Positions 1 through 10,200 are shown, numbered from the stretch's first letter. The stretch is DNA of 64,000 nt from JAVBOD01 sp031551045 (GCA_031551045.1 JAVBOD010000006.1:1-64000), one strand, 5' to 3'. The notes: a model not told the origin generated them from the sequence alone. Numbers and translations are program-made.

Positions 1-505
1 CCGGCGCCGGCACATCGATGTAAATATAATCGCCGATTTTCAATGTGATAAATTTGGAAATGTGCGCAATAATTTGCTCGAAGGTATAGGGAAAATCAAG
101 CAGATTGGTTTTTACGACTTCGGTATTGTTGTGCAATAAACGGATTGCCGTTGTATGGATATCGATATTTTCCACCGCAATAAATTCCGGACTTATAGGC
201 GCTGCGTAATCGAAGCTTCGGGCGGGTTCCCATGGCAAGCCCTGTGTACGGGATGTTTCCAATAAATCGTTCGCTACCAAATCAAAACCCATTCCCACCG
301 CATCGAAATAACGTGCTGCGAAACGCTCGGAAATGCTGCGTCCCAAGCGGTTAATACGCAGCACGAGCGAGAGGTTTGCCCGTAAATCGTTGGTGAAATC
401 GGGATAAAAAAACGGTTGGTTATTACGCAACAACGCCGTGTCCGGCTTCAGGAAAAAAAGCGAACGAGGGCATTTATGATGTTGCTCTACAAATATCAGT
501 TTCAT
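1..505 (-). CDS. FAH-family hydrolase-like protein (partial, 3' end outside window)
   Basis: The frame is open from an ATG at 503-505 to the window edge, giving about 168 residues. The order of conserved blocks matches the fumarylacetoacetate hydrolase (FAH) fold family: MKPD-like block FLKPDTALL near residue 19, FFYPDF, then the region that normally carries an E-x-E metal motif, then GFDLVANDLL and GLPWEPARSFD. Known FAH enzymes bind a divalent metal with two Glu in HYE-x-E and one Asp. Here the E-x-E stretch reads ANLSLVLRI, so both Glu are absent, while the Asp in GFDLVAND is kept. I infer a family member that may have lost the classical chemistry. The family call is solid. The substrate cannot be named. 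Confidence 0.7.
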   Translation of the reverse strand, partial: MKLIFVEQHHKCPRSLFFLKPDTALLRNNQPFFYPDFTNDLRANLSLVLRINRLGRSISERFAARYFDAVGMGFDLVANDLLETSRTQGLPWEPARSFDYAAPISPEFIAVENIDIHTTAIRLLHNNTEVVKTNLLDFPYTFEQIIAHISKFITLKIGDYIYIDVPAP

Positions 506-570
506 CTGAATAATACTTTAAAAACGAACCCTAATAAGGTTTAAAACTCTGTTAGGGTTACACACATATT

Positions 571-643
571 GTCATTCTGAGCGAAGCGAAGAATCTGTAA
601 TCTAAATATCACATAATAGATTCTTCGCTTCGCTCAGAATGAC
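571..643. repeat. REP-like inverted pair, family A (copy 1)
   Basis: Left arm 571-598 contains gagcgaagcgaagaatctgt. The right arm 618-643 is its reverse complement. The same word recurs at 5301, 33611, 42491, 46471 and 46561. The copies are intergenic and non-coding; the weak minus-strand frame over them is not a gene. Confidence 0.85.
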
Positions 644-669
644 AGGAGGTGCAATGATGAATACTATAC

Positions 670-702
670 AGATTTGACAAATTTTTGAAATTTGTCAAAT
701 CT
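670..702. repeat. Palindrome, family C (TTTGACAAATTT type)
   Basis: A 33-bp near-perfect palindrome has arms agatttgacaaattt and its reverse complement around a 3-nt centre. A second copy lies at 26952-26985. Function unknown. Confidence 0.75.
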
Positions 703-735
703 CTCAAGACCTTGTTAGGGATAGAATTTGCTTTC

Positions 736-798
736 GTCATTGCGAGCGTAGCGAAGCAATCTGTAATATGAAGAGTGCTTCGCTGCGCTCGCAATGAC
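736..798. repeat. REP-like inverted pair, family B (copy 1)
   Basis: Left arm 736-764 contains gcgagcgtagcgaagcaatc. Right arm 777-798 is the inverted form. It is related to family A but has the core CATTGCGAGC. Single or decayed copies are seen near 5330-5365 and at 50410-50432. With 571-702 it fills the 325-bp gene-free stretch 506-830. Confidence 0.8.
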
Positions 799-830
799 GG
801 TGCTGTTTTACTGCCAACTTGTTCTACTGG

Positions 831-2936
831 TTAGTTTAATCCGCGATTCTTTAACAGCGGTTCTATTCCCGGTTCTTTTCCGCGGAAGTTGACGTACATT
901 TTCATCTCGTCGTCTTGTCCGCCGCGCGAAAGCACTTCTTTGCGGAATTTAGCGGCTACTTCTTTATTGAAAATATCGCCTGTTTCCACAAACGCTTCGA
1001 ACGCATCGCAATCCAATTGCTCGGCCCAAATGTAGCTGTAGTAACCGGCAGTGTAGCCTCCGCCCATGGTGTGGCTGAAATACGTAGTGCGGTAACGTGG
1101 CGGAATTTGAGTGAGTAAGCCGCGTTTCACGTTCAACATATCCACTTCAAATTTCGGAATATCGAGGTTTGCCGGAATTTCTTTCAACGTGTGGTAATCC
1201 ATATCGAGTAACGAAGCCGCTAAATATTCGGAGGTAACAAAACCTTGTCCGTATTTGCCCGATTTGTCTAACTTATCGACCAATTCCTGCGGAATGACTT
1301 CGCCGGTTTGCCAATGTTTGGCATACACTTTCAACACTTCGGGTTCGAAGGCCCAGTGTTCCATGATTTGCGAAGGAAGCTCCACAAAATCGCGCGATAC
1401 ACCCGACACGCCGTAGTAATGCACATCTTTAAATAAATTATGAAGTGCATGGCCGAACTCGTGGAAGAATGTTTCCACTTCATCGGCGCTGAGTAAAGCC
1501 GGCTGGTCGCCCACAGGGCGTGTGAAGTTGCATACAATTGTTACAAGCGGAGCAATACGTTGGCCGTCTTTGTAGCCTTGCGAGCGGTAACCGCCGCACC
1601 ATGCGCCGCCGTTTTTCGCGCCCGGACGCGAGAACATGTCTAAAAACAAAATACCGAGGTGCGTACCGTCGGCGTCTTTACATTCAAACGCCGATGATTC
1701 ATCGGTGGGAACAGGTACGTCTTTCAATTCGGTAAAAGTGATGCCGTATAATTTATTCGATACGTAAAAAATACCGTCGCGCACATTTTCTAATTTGAAA
1801 TAAGGGCGCGTCATTTGGTCGTTGATGTCGAACTTTTGATTCTTTACAATTTCGTTGTAGTAGCGCCAGTCCGATGCTTCCAACGTAAATTTTCCGCCTT
1901 CTTTAGCAATTACTTTTTGCATGTCGGCCGCTTCGGCTTTCGCTACTTTCATGGTCGGAACCCACAGTTGGTCTAACAATTTATAGACATTCTCCGGATT
2001 TTTAGCCATGCGGTCTTCCAATACGTAATCGGCAAAGCTTGCGAAACCCATGAGTTGCGCTTTTTCCAAGCGAAGGGCAATTAATTTTTTTACTACTTCT
2101 TTATTGTCTTTGTCGTTATTATTATTTGCACGATTCAAGTAGGCATTCAGTATTTCGCGGCGTTTGTCGCGGTTTTGGTCGTATTCCAAAAACGGCATGA
2201 TGCTGGGGTTGTCTAATCCGAAAATCCATTTGCCGTCCATGCTGTCTTTTTTAGCACGTGTGGCTGCGGCGTTTTTCAAGTTGTCCGACAGTCCGGCGAG
2301 GTCCGCCTCGTTATCGATAATGAGTTTAAACCCGTTTGTTTCCGCCAAAACATTTTGTCCGAATTGTGTTTGCAGCTTGGCTATTTCGGTATTCAATTCG
2401 CGGAGCTTGGCTTGTTTTTCAGCCGGAAGATTGGCGCCATTGCGTTCGAAGTTTTTATACATTTCGGTAAGCAAGCGCATTTGTTCCTCGTTTAATCTTA
2501 AACTTTCCCGTTGTTCATACACGGTTTTTACACGTTGAAATAATCCGGGATTCAAGCGGATATCATCGTTGTGCTTCGTGAGAATGGGTGATAAGTCACG
2601 GGCCATGGCCTGCATTTCCGGCGTGGTGTTCGACGAATTGATACCGCCGAATACCGGCGCTATTTTACTCATCAAACGGCCGGCTTGGTCGTAGGCTACA
2701 ATCGTGTTTTCGAATGTAGGAGTTTCCGAATTGTTCACAATAGCATCGATTTCCGCCTTGTGTTGTTTCATCGCTTCTTCGTAAGCGGGCATGTAGTGTT
2801 CCAACTTAATTTGGTCGAACGGAGGAATGCCGAAAGGTGTTTTCCATTCGGCTAACAACGGATTTTCGTTTGTCTTTTCTTGACAAGCAGTGAGAAGGGT
2901 AGTAGCGCTAAGCATACAAAGTAATATTTTTTTCAT
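831..2936 (-). CDS. dcp: M3-family peptidyl-dipeptidase (Dcp-like lipoprotein)
   Basis: The 701-residue protein begins with a lipoprotein signal (MKKILLCMLSATTLLTACQ), so it is probably anchored in the envelope. The M3 zinc metallopeptidase motif HEFGHALH lies at residues 492-499, followed by DFVELPSQIMEHW, which supplies the third zinc ligand in this family. Length and motif order fit oligopeptidase A/dipeptidyl carboxypeptidase enzymes, which remove C-terminal dipeptides from short peptides. A TAnnTTTG promoter element lies about 57 nt upstream on the minus strand. It is a single-gene unit flanked by repeats. Confidence in family is high; Dcp versus other M3 subgroups is inferred from length and the lipoprotein signal. 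Confidence 0.92.
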   Translation of the reverse strand: MKKILLCMLSATTLLTACQEKTNENPLLAEWKTPFGIPPFDQIKLEHYMPAYEEAMKQHKAEIDAIVNNSETPTFENTIVAYDQAGRLMSKIAPVFGGINSSNTTPEMQAMARDLSPILTKHNDDIRLNPGLFQRVKTVYEQRESLRLNEEQMRLLTEMYKNFERNGANLPAEKQAKLRELNTEIAKLQTQFGQNVLAETNGFKLIIDNEADLAGLSDNLKNAAATRAKKDSMDGKWIFGLDNPSIMPFLEYDQNRDKRREILNAYLNRANNNNDKDNKEVVKKLIALRLEKAQLMGFASFADYVLEDRMAKNPENVYKLLDQLWVPTMKVAKAEAADMQKVIAKEGGKFTLEASDWRYYNEIVKNQKFDINDQMTRPYFKLENVRDGIFYVSNKLYGITFTELKDVPVPTDESSAFECKDADGTHLGILFLDMFSRPGAKNGGAWCGGYRSQGYKDGQRIAPLVTIVCNFTRPVGDQPALLSADEVETFFHEFGHALHNLFKDVHYYGVSGVSRDFVELPSQIMEHWAFEPEVLKVYAKHWQTGEVIPQELVDKLDKSGKYGQGFVTSEYLAASLLDMDYHTLKEIPANLDIPKFEVDMLNVKRGLLTQIPPRYRTTYFSHTMGGGYTAGYYSYIWAEQLDCDAFEAFVETGDIFNKEVAAKFRKEVLSRGGQDDEMKMYVNFRGKEPGIEPLLKNRGLN

Positions 2937-2992
2937 GTATCATTGGGTTTTAGAGGTTTTATATCTGGTTATAGTATATTAGATGTATCTTA

Positions 2993-3000
2993 CAAAGGTA
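2993..3000 (-). promoter_or_regulatory. Bacteroidota -7 promoter element for dcp
   Basis: The minus strand reads TACCTTTG (plus strand caaaggta), matching TAnnTTTG. A TTTG at 3021-3024 on the same strand is placed 20 nt upstream, as expected for the -33 box. Confidence 0.65.
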
Positions 3001-3021
3001 ACTATTTTTTAGTTGTAACTC

Positions 3022-3181
3022 AAAACCCTGAAAGGGTTTAATTTGAATAACCACGGGTGTAAACCCGTGGACGTAGTATCTGCTTTACATTAGCGCACGG
3101 AGTACAGCCTGTTTTTCAACGGATAATATACTTCCCGTGCGCGATAGTACTCATGCTATTTGCCTCCGGTTATACCGGAGG
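3022..3181. repeat. Cluster of three short palindromes
   Basis: The gene-free stretch 2937-3237 holds aaaccctgaaagggttta (3023-3040), ccacgggtgtaaacccgtgg (3051-3070) and a cctccggttataccggagg hairpin (about 3163-3181). This arrangement of small GC-rich hairpins resembles the mobile palindromic elements of Bacteroidota genomes. No coding content is seen. Confidence 0.6.
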
Positions 3182-3237
3182 TTATTCAAATTTAATCGCT
3201 TCGCGACATCAAGGCTCGAATTATCATATATCTAATC

Positions 3238-5244
3238 CTACGACAATTTTTTCTGCAAGGCGTACATTTCGTCGCGGTAGCGGGCGGCGGTCATAAAGTC
3301 CAGTTCTTTGGCCGCCTTTTCCATTTGTTGTTTGGCGTACTCAATCGCTTTTTCCAATTGTTGGCGGTTCATATAGCCGATGACCGGATCGGCGGCAATA
3401 TTCGGTTCGCCCGTATCGGCATAAGCATAGCCCTTGTCTGTTTTCAACTGTTCTCCGGTGAGGATGGAACGGTTATTTTTTACGATTTGCTGCGGGGTGA
3501 TGCCGTGCATTTCGTTGTAGTGCAATTGTTTTTCGCGGCGCCGGTTGGTTTCGTCCATCGTGCGTTGCATAGAGTCGGTCACTTTGTCGGCATACATGAT
3601 AACGCGGCCGTTGATGTTACGCGCCGCCCTTCCGGCAGTTTGCGTAAGCGCCCTTTCCGACCGCAGGAATCCTTCTTTGTCGGCATCGAGAATGGCGACC
3701 AGCGATACTTGCGGCAAGTCCAACCCTTCGCGCAAGAGGTTTACACCCACCAATACGTCGAACAGTCCGCGTTGCAACTCTTCAATAATCTGTATGCGTT
3801 CCAGCGTATCGACATCGGAATGGATGTAGCGGCAACGGATGCCTATTTTTTCAAAATATTTTGTCAGCTCTTCGGCCATGCGCTTGGTGAGCGTGGTTAC
3901 CAGCACGCGTTCGTCACGCTCGGCACGCACGGTAATTTCTTCCACCAAGTCGTCAATCTGGTTTTCCGTAGGCCGCACTTCGATAATGGGGTCGAGCAAA
4001 CCGGTGGGGCGCACCACTTGTTCGATAACCACGCCTTCGCTTTTTTCCAGTTCGTAGTCGGCCGGCGTGGCGCTTACAAAAACCGTTTGTTTTACCAGAC
4101 TTTCAAATTCATCGAAGGTAAGCGGGCGGTTGTCGGCCGCCGCAGGCAAGCGGAAGCCGAATTCAATCAGTGTTTGCTTGCGCGAACGGTCGCCGCCGTA
4201 CATGGCGCGGATTTGCGATACCGTCACGTGGCTTTCGTCGATAAACGTCAGGAAATCTTTCGGAAAATAATCGAGCAGGCAGAACGGGCGCGTGCCGGCT
4301 GCCCGTCCGTCGAAGTAACGCGAGTAGTTTTCGATGCCCGGGCAGTAGCCCAGTTCCTTAATCATTTCCATGTCGAATTCCACGCGCTGTTGCAGCCGTT
4401 TTGCTTCCAACGGCTTTCCTATTTCACGGAAATAATCGCACTGTTTTACCATGTCGTCCTGAATGTGTCGAATGGCTTGGTGCATGCGGTCTTTGGTCGT
4501 TACAAAAATATTGGCCGGATAAACGGTCACCGATAAAGGCTCATCGATCGTGCGTCCGCCAAGGGGTTCAAAAGTTTCTATCTTTTCAATTTCATCGCCC
4601 CAGAAAACAATACGGTAAGCATAATCGCTGTAGGCTAAATATACGTCCACTGTGTCGCCTTTCACACGAAAGGTGCCGCGCTTGAAATCCGTTTCATTGC
4701 GCGAATACAGCGAATCGACCAGCGCATACAGCAGTTTGTTGCGCGACAGTTTTTGCCCGGCGTTAATAGTAATCGTGTTGGAATGAAAATCTTCGGGATT
4801 GCCGATTCCGTACAAACACGAAACGCTGGAAACCACTATGACGTCGCGTCGTCCGGAGAGTAGGGCAGAAGTGGTGCTGAGCCGCAATTTTTCAATTTCG
4901 TCGTTAATGCTTAAATCTTTTTCGATATACGTGTCGGTAGTCGGCAAATACGCTTCGGGTTGGTAATAGTCGTAGTAAGATACGAAATATTCTACGGCGT
5001 TTTCCGGAAAAAACGCTTTGAATTCGCCGTACAACTGCGCCGCCAGTGTTTTGTTGTGGCTCAATATCAATGCCGGGCGTTTCAGCTCGGCAATCACATT
5101 GGCCATGGTAAATGTTTTTCCGGAACCGGTAACGCCCAACAAGGTGCTGCTGGGGGCGCCCTCGCGAATATTTTTTACCAATTGCGCAATGGCATCGGGT
5201 TGGTCGCCCGTGGGTTTGTATGCCGATGTCAAGTTGAAATCCAT
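3238..5244 (-). CDS. uvrB: Excinuclease ABC subunit UvrB
   Basis: The DNA-damage recognition helicase of nucleotide excision repair receives DNA from UvrA and recruits UvrC. The 668-residue product has Walker A GVTGSGKT at residues 37-44, the YYDYYQPEAYLP beta-hairpin just after residue 90, helicase motifs including DEADKEGFLRSERALTQTAGRAARN-type blocks, and a C-terminal UVR motif (EKAIEYAKQQMEKAAKELDF). I chose the ATG at 5242-5244 because the protein then starts MDFNLTSAYKPTGDQPDAI as in the family. An upstream ATG at 5290 would add 16 unrelated residues and would lie upstream of the TACCTTTG promoter element. Full-length, confident. Confidence 0.97.
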   Translation of the reverse strand: MDFNLTSAYKPTGDQPDAIAQLVKNIREGAPSSTLLGVTGSGKTFTMANVIAELKRPALILSHNKTLAAQLYGEFKAFFPENAVEYFVSYYDYYQPEAYLPTTDTYIEKDLSINDEIEKLRLSTTSALLSGRRDVIVVSSVSCLYGIGNPEDFHSNTITINAGQKLSRNKLLYALVDSLYSRNETDFKRGTFRVKGDTVDVYLAYSDYAYRIVFWGDEIEKIETFEPLGGRTIDEPLSVTVYPANIFVTTKDRMHQAIRHIQDDMVKQCDYFREIGKPLEAKRLQQRVEFDMEMIKELGYCPGIENYSRYFDGRAAGTRPFCLLDYFPKDFLTFIDESHVTVSQIRAMYGGDRSRKQTLIEFGFRLPAAADNRPLTFDEFESLVKQTVFVSATPADYELEKSEGVVIEQVVRPTGLLDPIIEVRPTENQIDDLVEEITVRAERDERVLVTTLTKRMAEELTKYFEKIGIRCRYIHSDVDTLERIQIIEELQRGLFDVLVGVNLLREGLDLPQVSLVAILDADKEGFLRSERALTQTAGRAARNINGRVIMYADKVTDSMQRTMDETNRRREKQLHYNEMHGITPQQIVKNNRSILTGEQLKTDKGYAYADTGEPNIAADPVIGYMNRQQLEKAIEYAKQQMEKAAKELDFMTAARYRDEMYALQKKLS

Positions 5245-5248
5245 GCGA

Positions 5249-5256
5249 CAAAGGTA
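5249..5256 (-). promoter_or_regulatory. -7 promoter element directly abutting uvrB start
   Basis: The minus strand reads TACCTTTG only 4 nt before the uvrB ATG. In Bacteroidota, transcription begins a few bases after this element, so the mRNA would be nearly leaderless. Confidence 0.55.
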
Positions 5257-5300
5257 GAAAAAAGATACCGGATATTGAATGGTGTACGTCATTGGAATTT

Positions 5301-5393
5301 GTCATTCTGAGCAAAGCGAAGAATCTGTCAATAGATTGCTTTCCAGCCCTGCGGAACAATGACGAGAGGATTCTTCGCTTTGCTCAGAATGAC
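5301..5393. repeat. REP-like inverted pair, family A (copy 2)
   Basis: Left arm 5301-5328 and right arm 5369-5393 are inverted copies of the family A word, here with gagcaaagcgaagaatctgt. The spacer carries a decayed family B-like piece (attgctttcc, acaatgacgag). Confidence 0.8.
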
Positions 5394-5457
5394 AAAGAGC
5401 GCTTTAGCCTGAAAATTTAAACATCCGCTGATACTTTTGATATATCATCAAAAAGAT

Positions 5458-5465
5458 TACCTTTG
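5458..5465 (+). promoter_or_regulatory. -7 promoter element for the sigma/anti-sigma/SusCD locus
   Basis: TACCTTTG lies 15 nt before the ATG at 5481. A TTG at 5463 that would extend the sigma-factor frame falls inside this element, which supports the ATG as the true start. Confidence 0.65.
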
Positions 5466-5480
5466 AAAATTCAAACCATA

Positions 5481-6020
5481 ATGATTCGCCACTACATAAA
5501 AATAGGTAATACGGAGCATGCATTTAAAAACCTCTTCATGGATTTTTATGCATCGCAAGTCCTGTTTGCTCGGAAATTGCTTTCCGGAGAGGCGCATGCC
5601 CAGGACATTGTTCAGGATATTTTCATAAAGGTATTGGAATCTCAAACCGAATTTAGCAATGAAATCGCTTTTAAATCCTATTTGTATATTTCGACACGGA
5701 ATGCGTGCATTGACTATTTGAGGCGAAAAAATAAAATTCTTGGAGATGTATCGCTTCTTGGCAATGTGGAAGCAGAAGCCACCGAGGTGATGAAAGAAGA
5801 AGCGTTTTATTTGCTGGAGCAAGCTATTACAACGCTCCCGGCGCAAAGCAGGCGGATTTTTGAATTGACGCTCCAGGGTTTGTCTATTCATGATATTGCC
5901 GCCGAACTGCATATTTCCGAAAACACGGTGAAGACACTCAAGCAACGTGCATACAAAGCGCTACGCAATCGATTCGGAGACTTCTTTATGCTTATAGCCT
6001 TTTTGTTCTTTCAATCATAG
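5481..6020 (+). CDS. ECF RNA polymerase sigma factor, FecI/RpoE-like
   Basis: The 179-residue sigma-70 family protein of the extracytoplasmic type directs RNA polymerase to target promoters when its anti-sigma partner releases it. Region 2 is visible in FYASQVLFARKLL, AQDIVQDIFIKVLE and YLYISTRNACIDYLRRK. Region 4 is visible in ITTLPAQSRRIFELTLQGL followed by the helix-turn-helix IAAELHISENTVKTLKQRA. The start is ATG 5481, 15 nt after a TACCTTTG element. A FecR-like anti-sigma gene follows and then a SusC with an N-terminal STN domain, the standard three-part trans-envelope signalling arrangement. It most likely controls this locus. Confidence 0.92.
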   Translation: MIRHYIKIGNTEHAFKNLFMDFYASQVLFARKLLSGEAHAQDIVQDIFIKVLESQTEFSNEIAFKSYLYISTRNACIDYLRRKNKILGDVSLLGNVEAEATEVMKEEAFYLLEQAITTLPAQSRRIFELTLQGLSIHDIAAELHISENTVKTLKQRAYKALRNRFGDFFMLIAFLFFQS

Positions 6021-6115
6021 GCTCATCAACGTTTTTTACATTATTTTTTATACTGCTGTCACCCTTTTTGGAATTGTATTCGTTTTATATAAAAGCGAGG
6101 GATTATTATAAATTT

Positions 6116-7210
6116 ATGGAAGAAAAATACTCAAAAGCTATTCGTGAAGCAAAAGAATTGGCGGAACAAATGTTGGAACAGATGACCGATGAGCAACTCC
6201 GCGATTGCCGGAAAAGGGCGTATCAATTGAAGTCTATCAATACCCGAAGCGGATGGCGTAGCATTTGGTGGCGTATAAACAAAGGGAAGATATACGGTAT
6301 TTCGGCTGCCGCCGCTGTGTTGATTGCTTTCGGGCTCTTGTTTATGAATCAACAGCCGCCTGTTTCCGAAGCGCCCGTTATCAACCTCATGCCTGCCGAC
6401 AAAAGCAATGTGGTATTGACTTTAGGCAACGGCAAAACCATCGAGCTGAATGAAGAAGCCGCCGGGGCTGCCAACCGGCCGGCCGGTGTGGTAATCGATA
6501 AAAAAGAGTCGAAAATTTCGTACGAAAATGTTGCCGCGCAAGAGCAAGCGTTAGAGTACAACGAATTGTCCGTCCCCAAAGGGAAAACCTATTCCCTTAT
6601 ATTGAGCGACGGGACAAAAGTGTGGTTGAACGCCATGAGTAAAATCCGCTACCCTGTCCGCTTTGGCGCTTCCGGACGGAAAGTGAAAATTACGGGGGAA
6701 GCTTATTTTGAAGTCACACAGCAAAAAACAAATCCGTTCTACGTAGAAACAGATGATTACACCGTCAAGGTGCTCGGTACGGTTTTTAATGTCAATGCAT
6801 ATGCCGACGAAGATGCGACCGTAACGACCTTGGCTTCCGGTTCCATCCTGATTCAAAATAAACAGCATAACACGGAACAGCAATTAAGTGCCGGGCAGCA
6901 ATACCACTACAATCACCTCCGCCAAACGGAAGAACTTGCTTACGTGCAGACGGAGCTTTATACTTCATGGATTAATAATATTCTTTTTATAGAAGAAGCC
7001 ACGTTGGCGGATATTTTCAAGATATTAAAAAGAAGGTACGATATAGAAGTCGCCTTTGACGACCTGCTGACTTCCGGCGAAAAGTATTCGGGGAAATTGC
7101 CGCTTAATGACAATCTGGGCATTATCCTGCAGCAAATTTCGAAGGTAGCCAACGTTGAATTCGTCGCCGAGCACTATACCATCCACGTAAAGTACAAAAC
7201 TAAACAATAA
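6116..7210 (+). CDS. FecR-family anti-sigma factor
   Basis: The 364-residue inner-membrane protein has an N-terminal cytoplasmic segment of about 70 residues, one membrane helix (ISAAAAVLIAFGLLF, about residues 79-93) and a periplasmic FecR domain with LSDGTKVWLNAMSKIRYP and GEAYFEVTQ. The C-terminal DUF4974-like part (FIEEATLADIFKILKRRYDI) is typical of Bacteroidota members. FecR proteins hold the ECF sigma factor and take the signal from the STN domain of the outer-membrane receptor. I use ATG 6116; the longer frame needs a TTG at 6068 and adds an atypical N-terminus. It sits between the sigma factor and susC. Confidence 0.9.
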   Translation: MEEKYSKAIREAKELAEQMLEQMTDEQLRDCRKRAYQLKSINTRSGWRSIWWRINKGKIYGISAAAAVLIAFGLLFMNQQPPVSEAPVINLMPADKSNVVLTLGNGKTIELNEEAAGAANRPAGVVIDKKESKISYENVAAQEQALEYNELSVPKGKTYSLILSDGTKVWLNAMSKIRYPVRFGASGRKVKITGEAYFEVTQQKTNPFYVETDDYTVKVLGTVFNVNAYADEDATVTTLASGSILIQNKQHNTEQQLSAGQQYHYNHLRQTEELAYVQTELYTSWINNILFIEEATLADIFKILKRRYDIEVAFDDLLTSGEKYSGKLPLNDNLGIILQQISKVANVEFVAEHYTIHVKYKTKQ

Positions 7211-7239
7211 CTATTTCATCACCTTAAAACTTAAATCAG

Positions 7240-10200
7240 ATGAAGCCATTTATTCGAGTTCATTTTTTCTTTCTACCACTGTTCCTGCTGTTTATTTCCG
7301 TGCAGGATGTGCAAGCGCAGCAACTCACTTCATTTAGGGTTCAAAATGCAAGTTTGAGCGAATGCCTAAAACAGATCGAGAAACAAACCGGTCTGGGATA
7401 CCTCTCCAAAGGAAGAGATTTGGGTAGTGTAAAAGGAATTTCCTACACTGCCGAAAATACGGATGTTCGTACGGTACTACAAGCCATATTGGCTAACACC
7501 GGATTGACTTTTGAGATTGATAACGGGGTGATTTTGATTCTTGACAAAACGGAACCGGTAAAATCCACGACTGCGCAAAGTCAAGCAACGATGCGTGTGG
7601 TAACCGGCACAATAACCGATTCCGGCCAATTGCCGTTGGAAGGTACGACGGTGGCCTACAAGGGTTCTTCCATATTTGCTTTCTCGGATAAGGACGGGAA
7701 TTTTTCCATTCGCATCCCCGACAACAACGCCGGCGTTCTGCTATTCTCCTTCATTAGCATGAAAACAAAAGAAGTGGCCATCGGCGAGCGCAGCGTTGTG
7801 AATGTTACGATGGAAGAGGAGGCGCAAACATTGTCGGATGTGGTGGTGACGGGTTATGCCAACATTAAAAAAGAAAGTTTTACCGGCACTTCTACTAAAA
7901 TTACAAAAGACGAACTCCTGCGCGTATCGCAGGGTAGCGTACTGAACGCCCTTCAGGCATTCGACCCGTCTATGCGCATAGCCCCGAATCTGGAGATTGG
8001 ATCAAACCCGAATGTTATGCCCGAATATTATATCCGTGGACAATCGGGAATCGGCGTGCGCGATTTGGATGTGTTAGCGGCCAACGATGTGTCGCGCTAT
8101 GCTTTGCTTAATAATCCGAACCTTCCTATTTTTATTATGGACGGCTACGAAGTGAGCATGGAAAAAGTGTTTGATTTGGACCCCAACCGGCTCAGTAGCA
8201 TTACTATTTTGAAAGATGCGGCGGCGACAGCTATGTACGGTTCGCGTGCGGCCAACGGGATTGTTGTTATTGAAACGCTGGCTCCGCAGCAAGGAAAATT
8301 GCGCGTTTCGTATAATTTTACCGGCTCGCTGACGGTACCCGACCTTTCCGACTATAACCTGATGAATGCCCGGGAAAAATTAGACGCCGAAGTGGCAGCA
8401 GGCCTTTTAGACGAAGGTGGAAATTATTATCAGCGCCTGAACGATTACCGCGATAAAGAAAACAATATTTTGCGCGGTGTCGATACGTATTGGTTATCGC
8501 AGCCCCTGCAAACGCAATTCAACTACAACAATAATCTCTATATCGACGGCGGATCGGAGACTATCCGTTTTGGGATGGGGCTGAATTTCGGCGCCGACAA
8601 CGGAATAATGAAAGAATCTTACCGCAAGCGTTTCGGCGCCGACTTGCGGGTTGATTACCGGTTGAAAAATTTTCAAATTACCGATAATGTATCGTACAGC
8701 CAGACAAGGGCGCAGGATTCGCCCTATGGCTCGTTTGCCACGTATGCCGGTTTACAGCCTTACTTGTCTCCGACAGATCTGGATACGGGCGAACTTCTGA
8801 AAACGTTCCAGTCCATGTATAACGCTAATAATCCGGTGGCCAATCCGCTGTATGAAGCAACGCTTGGGAATTTTTCCCGGAACGGGTACAATACTATCAC
8901 CAATAACTTAAGCATGAACGGCTATTTTCTTCATCATTTCCAAATAAAATTTCAATTATCCGTTTATTATAAGGAGGACGACAACCGGAGATTCACAGAC
9001 CCCAATTCTACCAAATATAATTCGGGAAATAAAACTGCTTTTGATAAAGGCGAATTGAATCTTTCCAGCAATAAAGCTTTCGGATGGAATACCAACCTGC
9101 TGTTAATGTACAATAACCGGGTAGGCAAGCACAACATGAATTTTACATTGGGCTTGAATGCTATGGAAGACCAAATGGATGTCTCTACTTTTCATTACAT
9201 GGGTTTTCCATCGGCCCAGCTCAACGACCCGAAATATGCTCACTCCATAGTAGGAATGCCTATTGTGTCGGATTACATTTCGAGGTTGGTTGGCGGATTT
9301 ATTATGGGGAACTATACGTTTAACGATATCTATCTCTTGGATTTGTCGGTGCGTACGGACGGTTCTTCAAAATTCGGAAGCAACCACCGCTTTGCTCCGT
9401 TCTGGTCTTTCGGAGCCGGTATTAATTTGCATAAATACGCTTTTCTGCGCGACAATAAGGTTATTAATAATGCAAAAATCAGAGCCAACTATGGACAAAT
9501 GGGGCGTGTGGGATTCCCTCCGTACGCGGCGCGTAATATGTATGAAATCATGCTTGACGGCTGGCACCCCACGGGCATCGGCGGCGTATTGATCGGCATG
9601 GGGAACGACAATCTTACCTGGGATAAAGCCAATACGCTGAACATCGGTTTTGACCTGGGATTGTTCAAACGCCTCAACCTGACTTTTTCATGGTATGATA
9701 AAGTGACCAATAGTATGGTAACCAATATCTCCATTCCGTCTTCTTCCGGTTTTACATCCTATACGGAAAATATGGGAAAGGTATCCAATAAAGGTTTCGA
9801 ATTTGATATTAACTATGCCGTGATACAAAATAACGATTGGAATTTTAATATTTCATTAAAGGGTGCGCACAACAAGAACAAAATCCTTGAAATTTCCGAT
9901 GCCCTGAAAGAATATAACGACCGGGTGGACGCCTTTTATTCCGACTATAAAGAAAATTCGCCGATCTTTCAGAACCAGCAATACATCAAACCTATCCGCA
10001 AATATGTGGAAGGTGGATCGGAAACAGCCATCTTTGGGATGAAATCATTGGGTATAGCTCCCGCCAACGGCAGCGAGTTGTTTATGAATCGCGACGGTAG
10101 CGTTACCTACGACTGGAATCCGGCCGAGCAGGTGATCATAGGAAATACGGAGCCGGTTATGCATGGTATTATCGCATTCAACCTTCGCTATAAGAAACTG

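Noticed and set aside
609..794. 61-residue minus-strand frame upstream of dcp
   Set aside because: It is made of family A, B and C palindromes; the repeated words occur elsewhere in other frames.
571..798. CRISPR array made of short repeats
   Set aside because: Copies are palindromic pairs with irregular spacing and no uniform spacers; no cas genes in the window.
3325..4536. 403-residue plus-strand frame opposite uvrB
   Set aside because: It lies entirely antisense to a confident uvrB, has no domain pattern, and its composition mirrors the uvrB codons.
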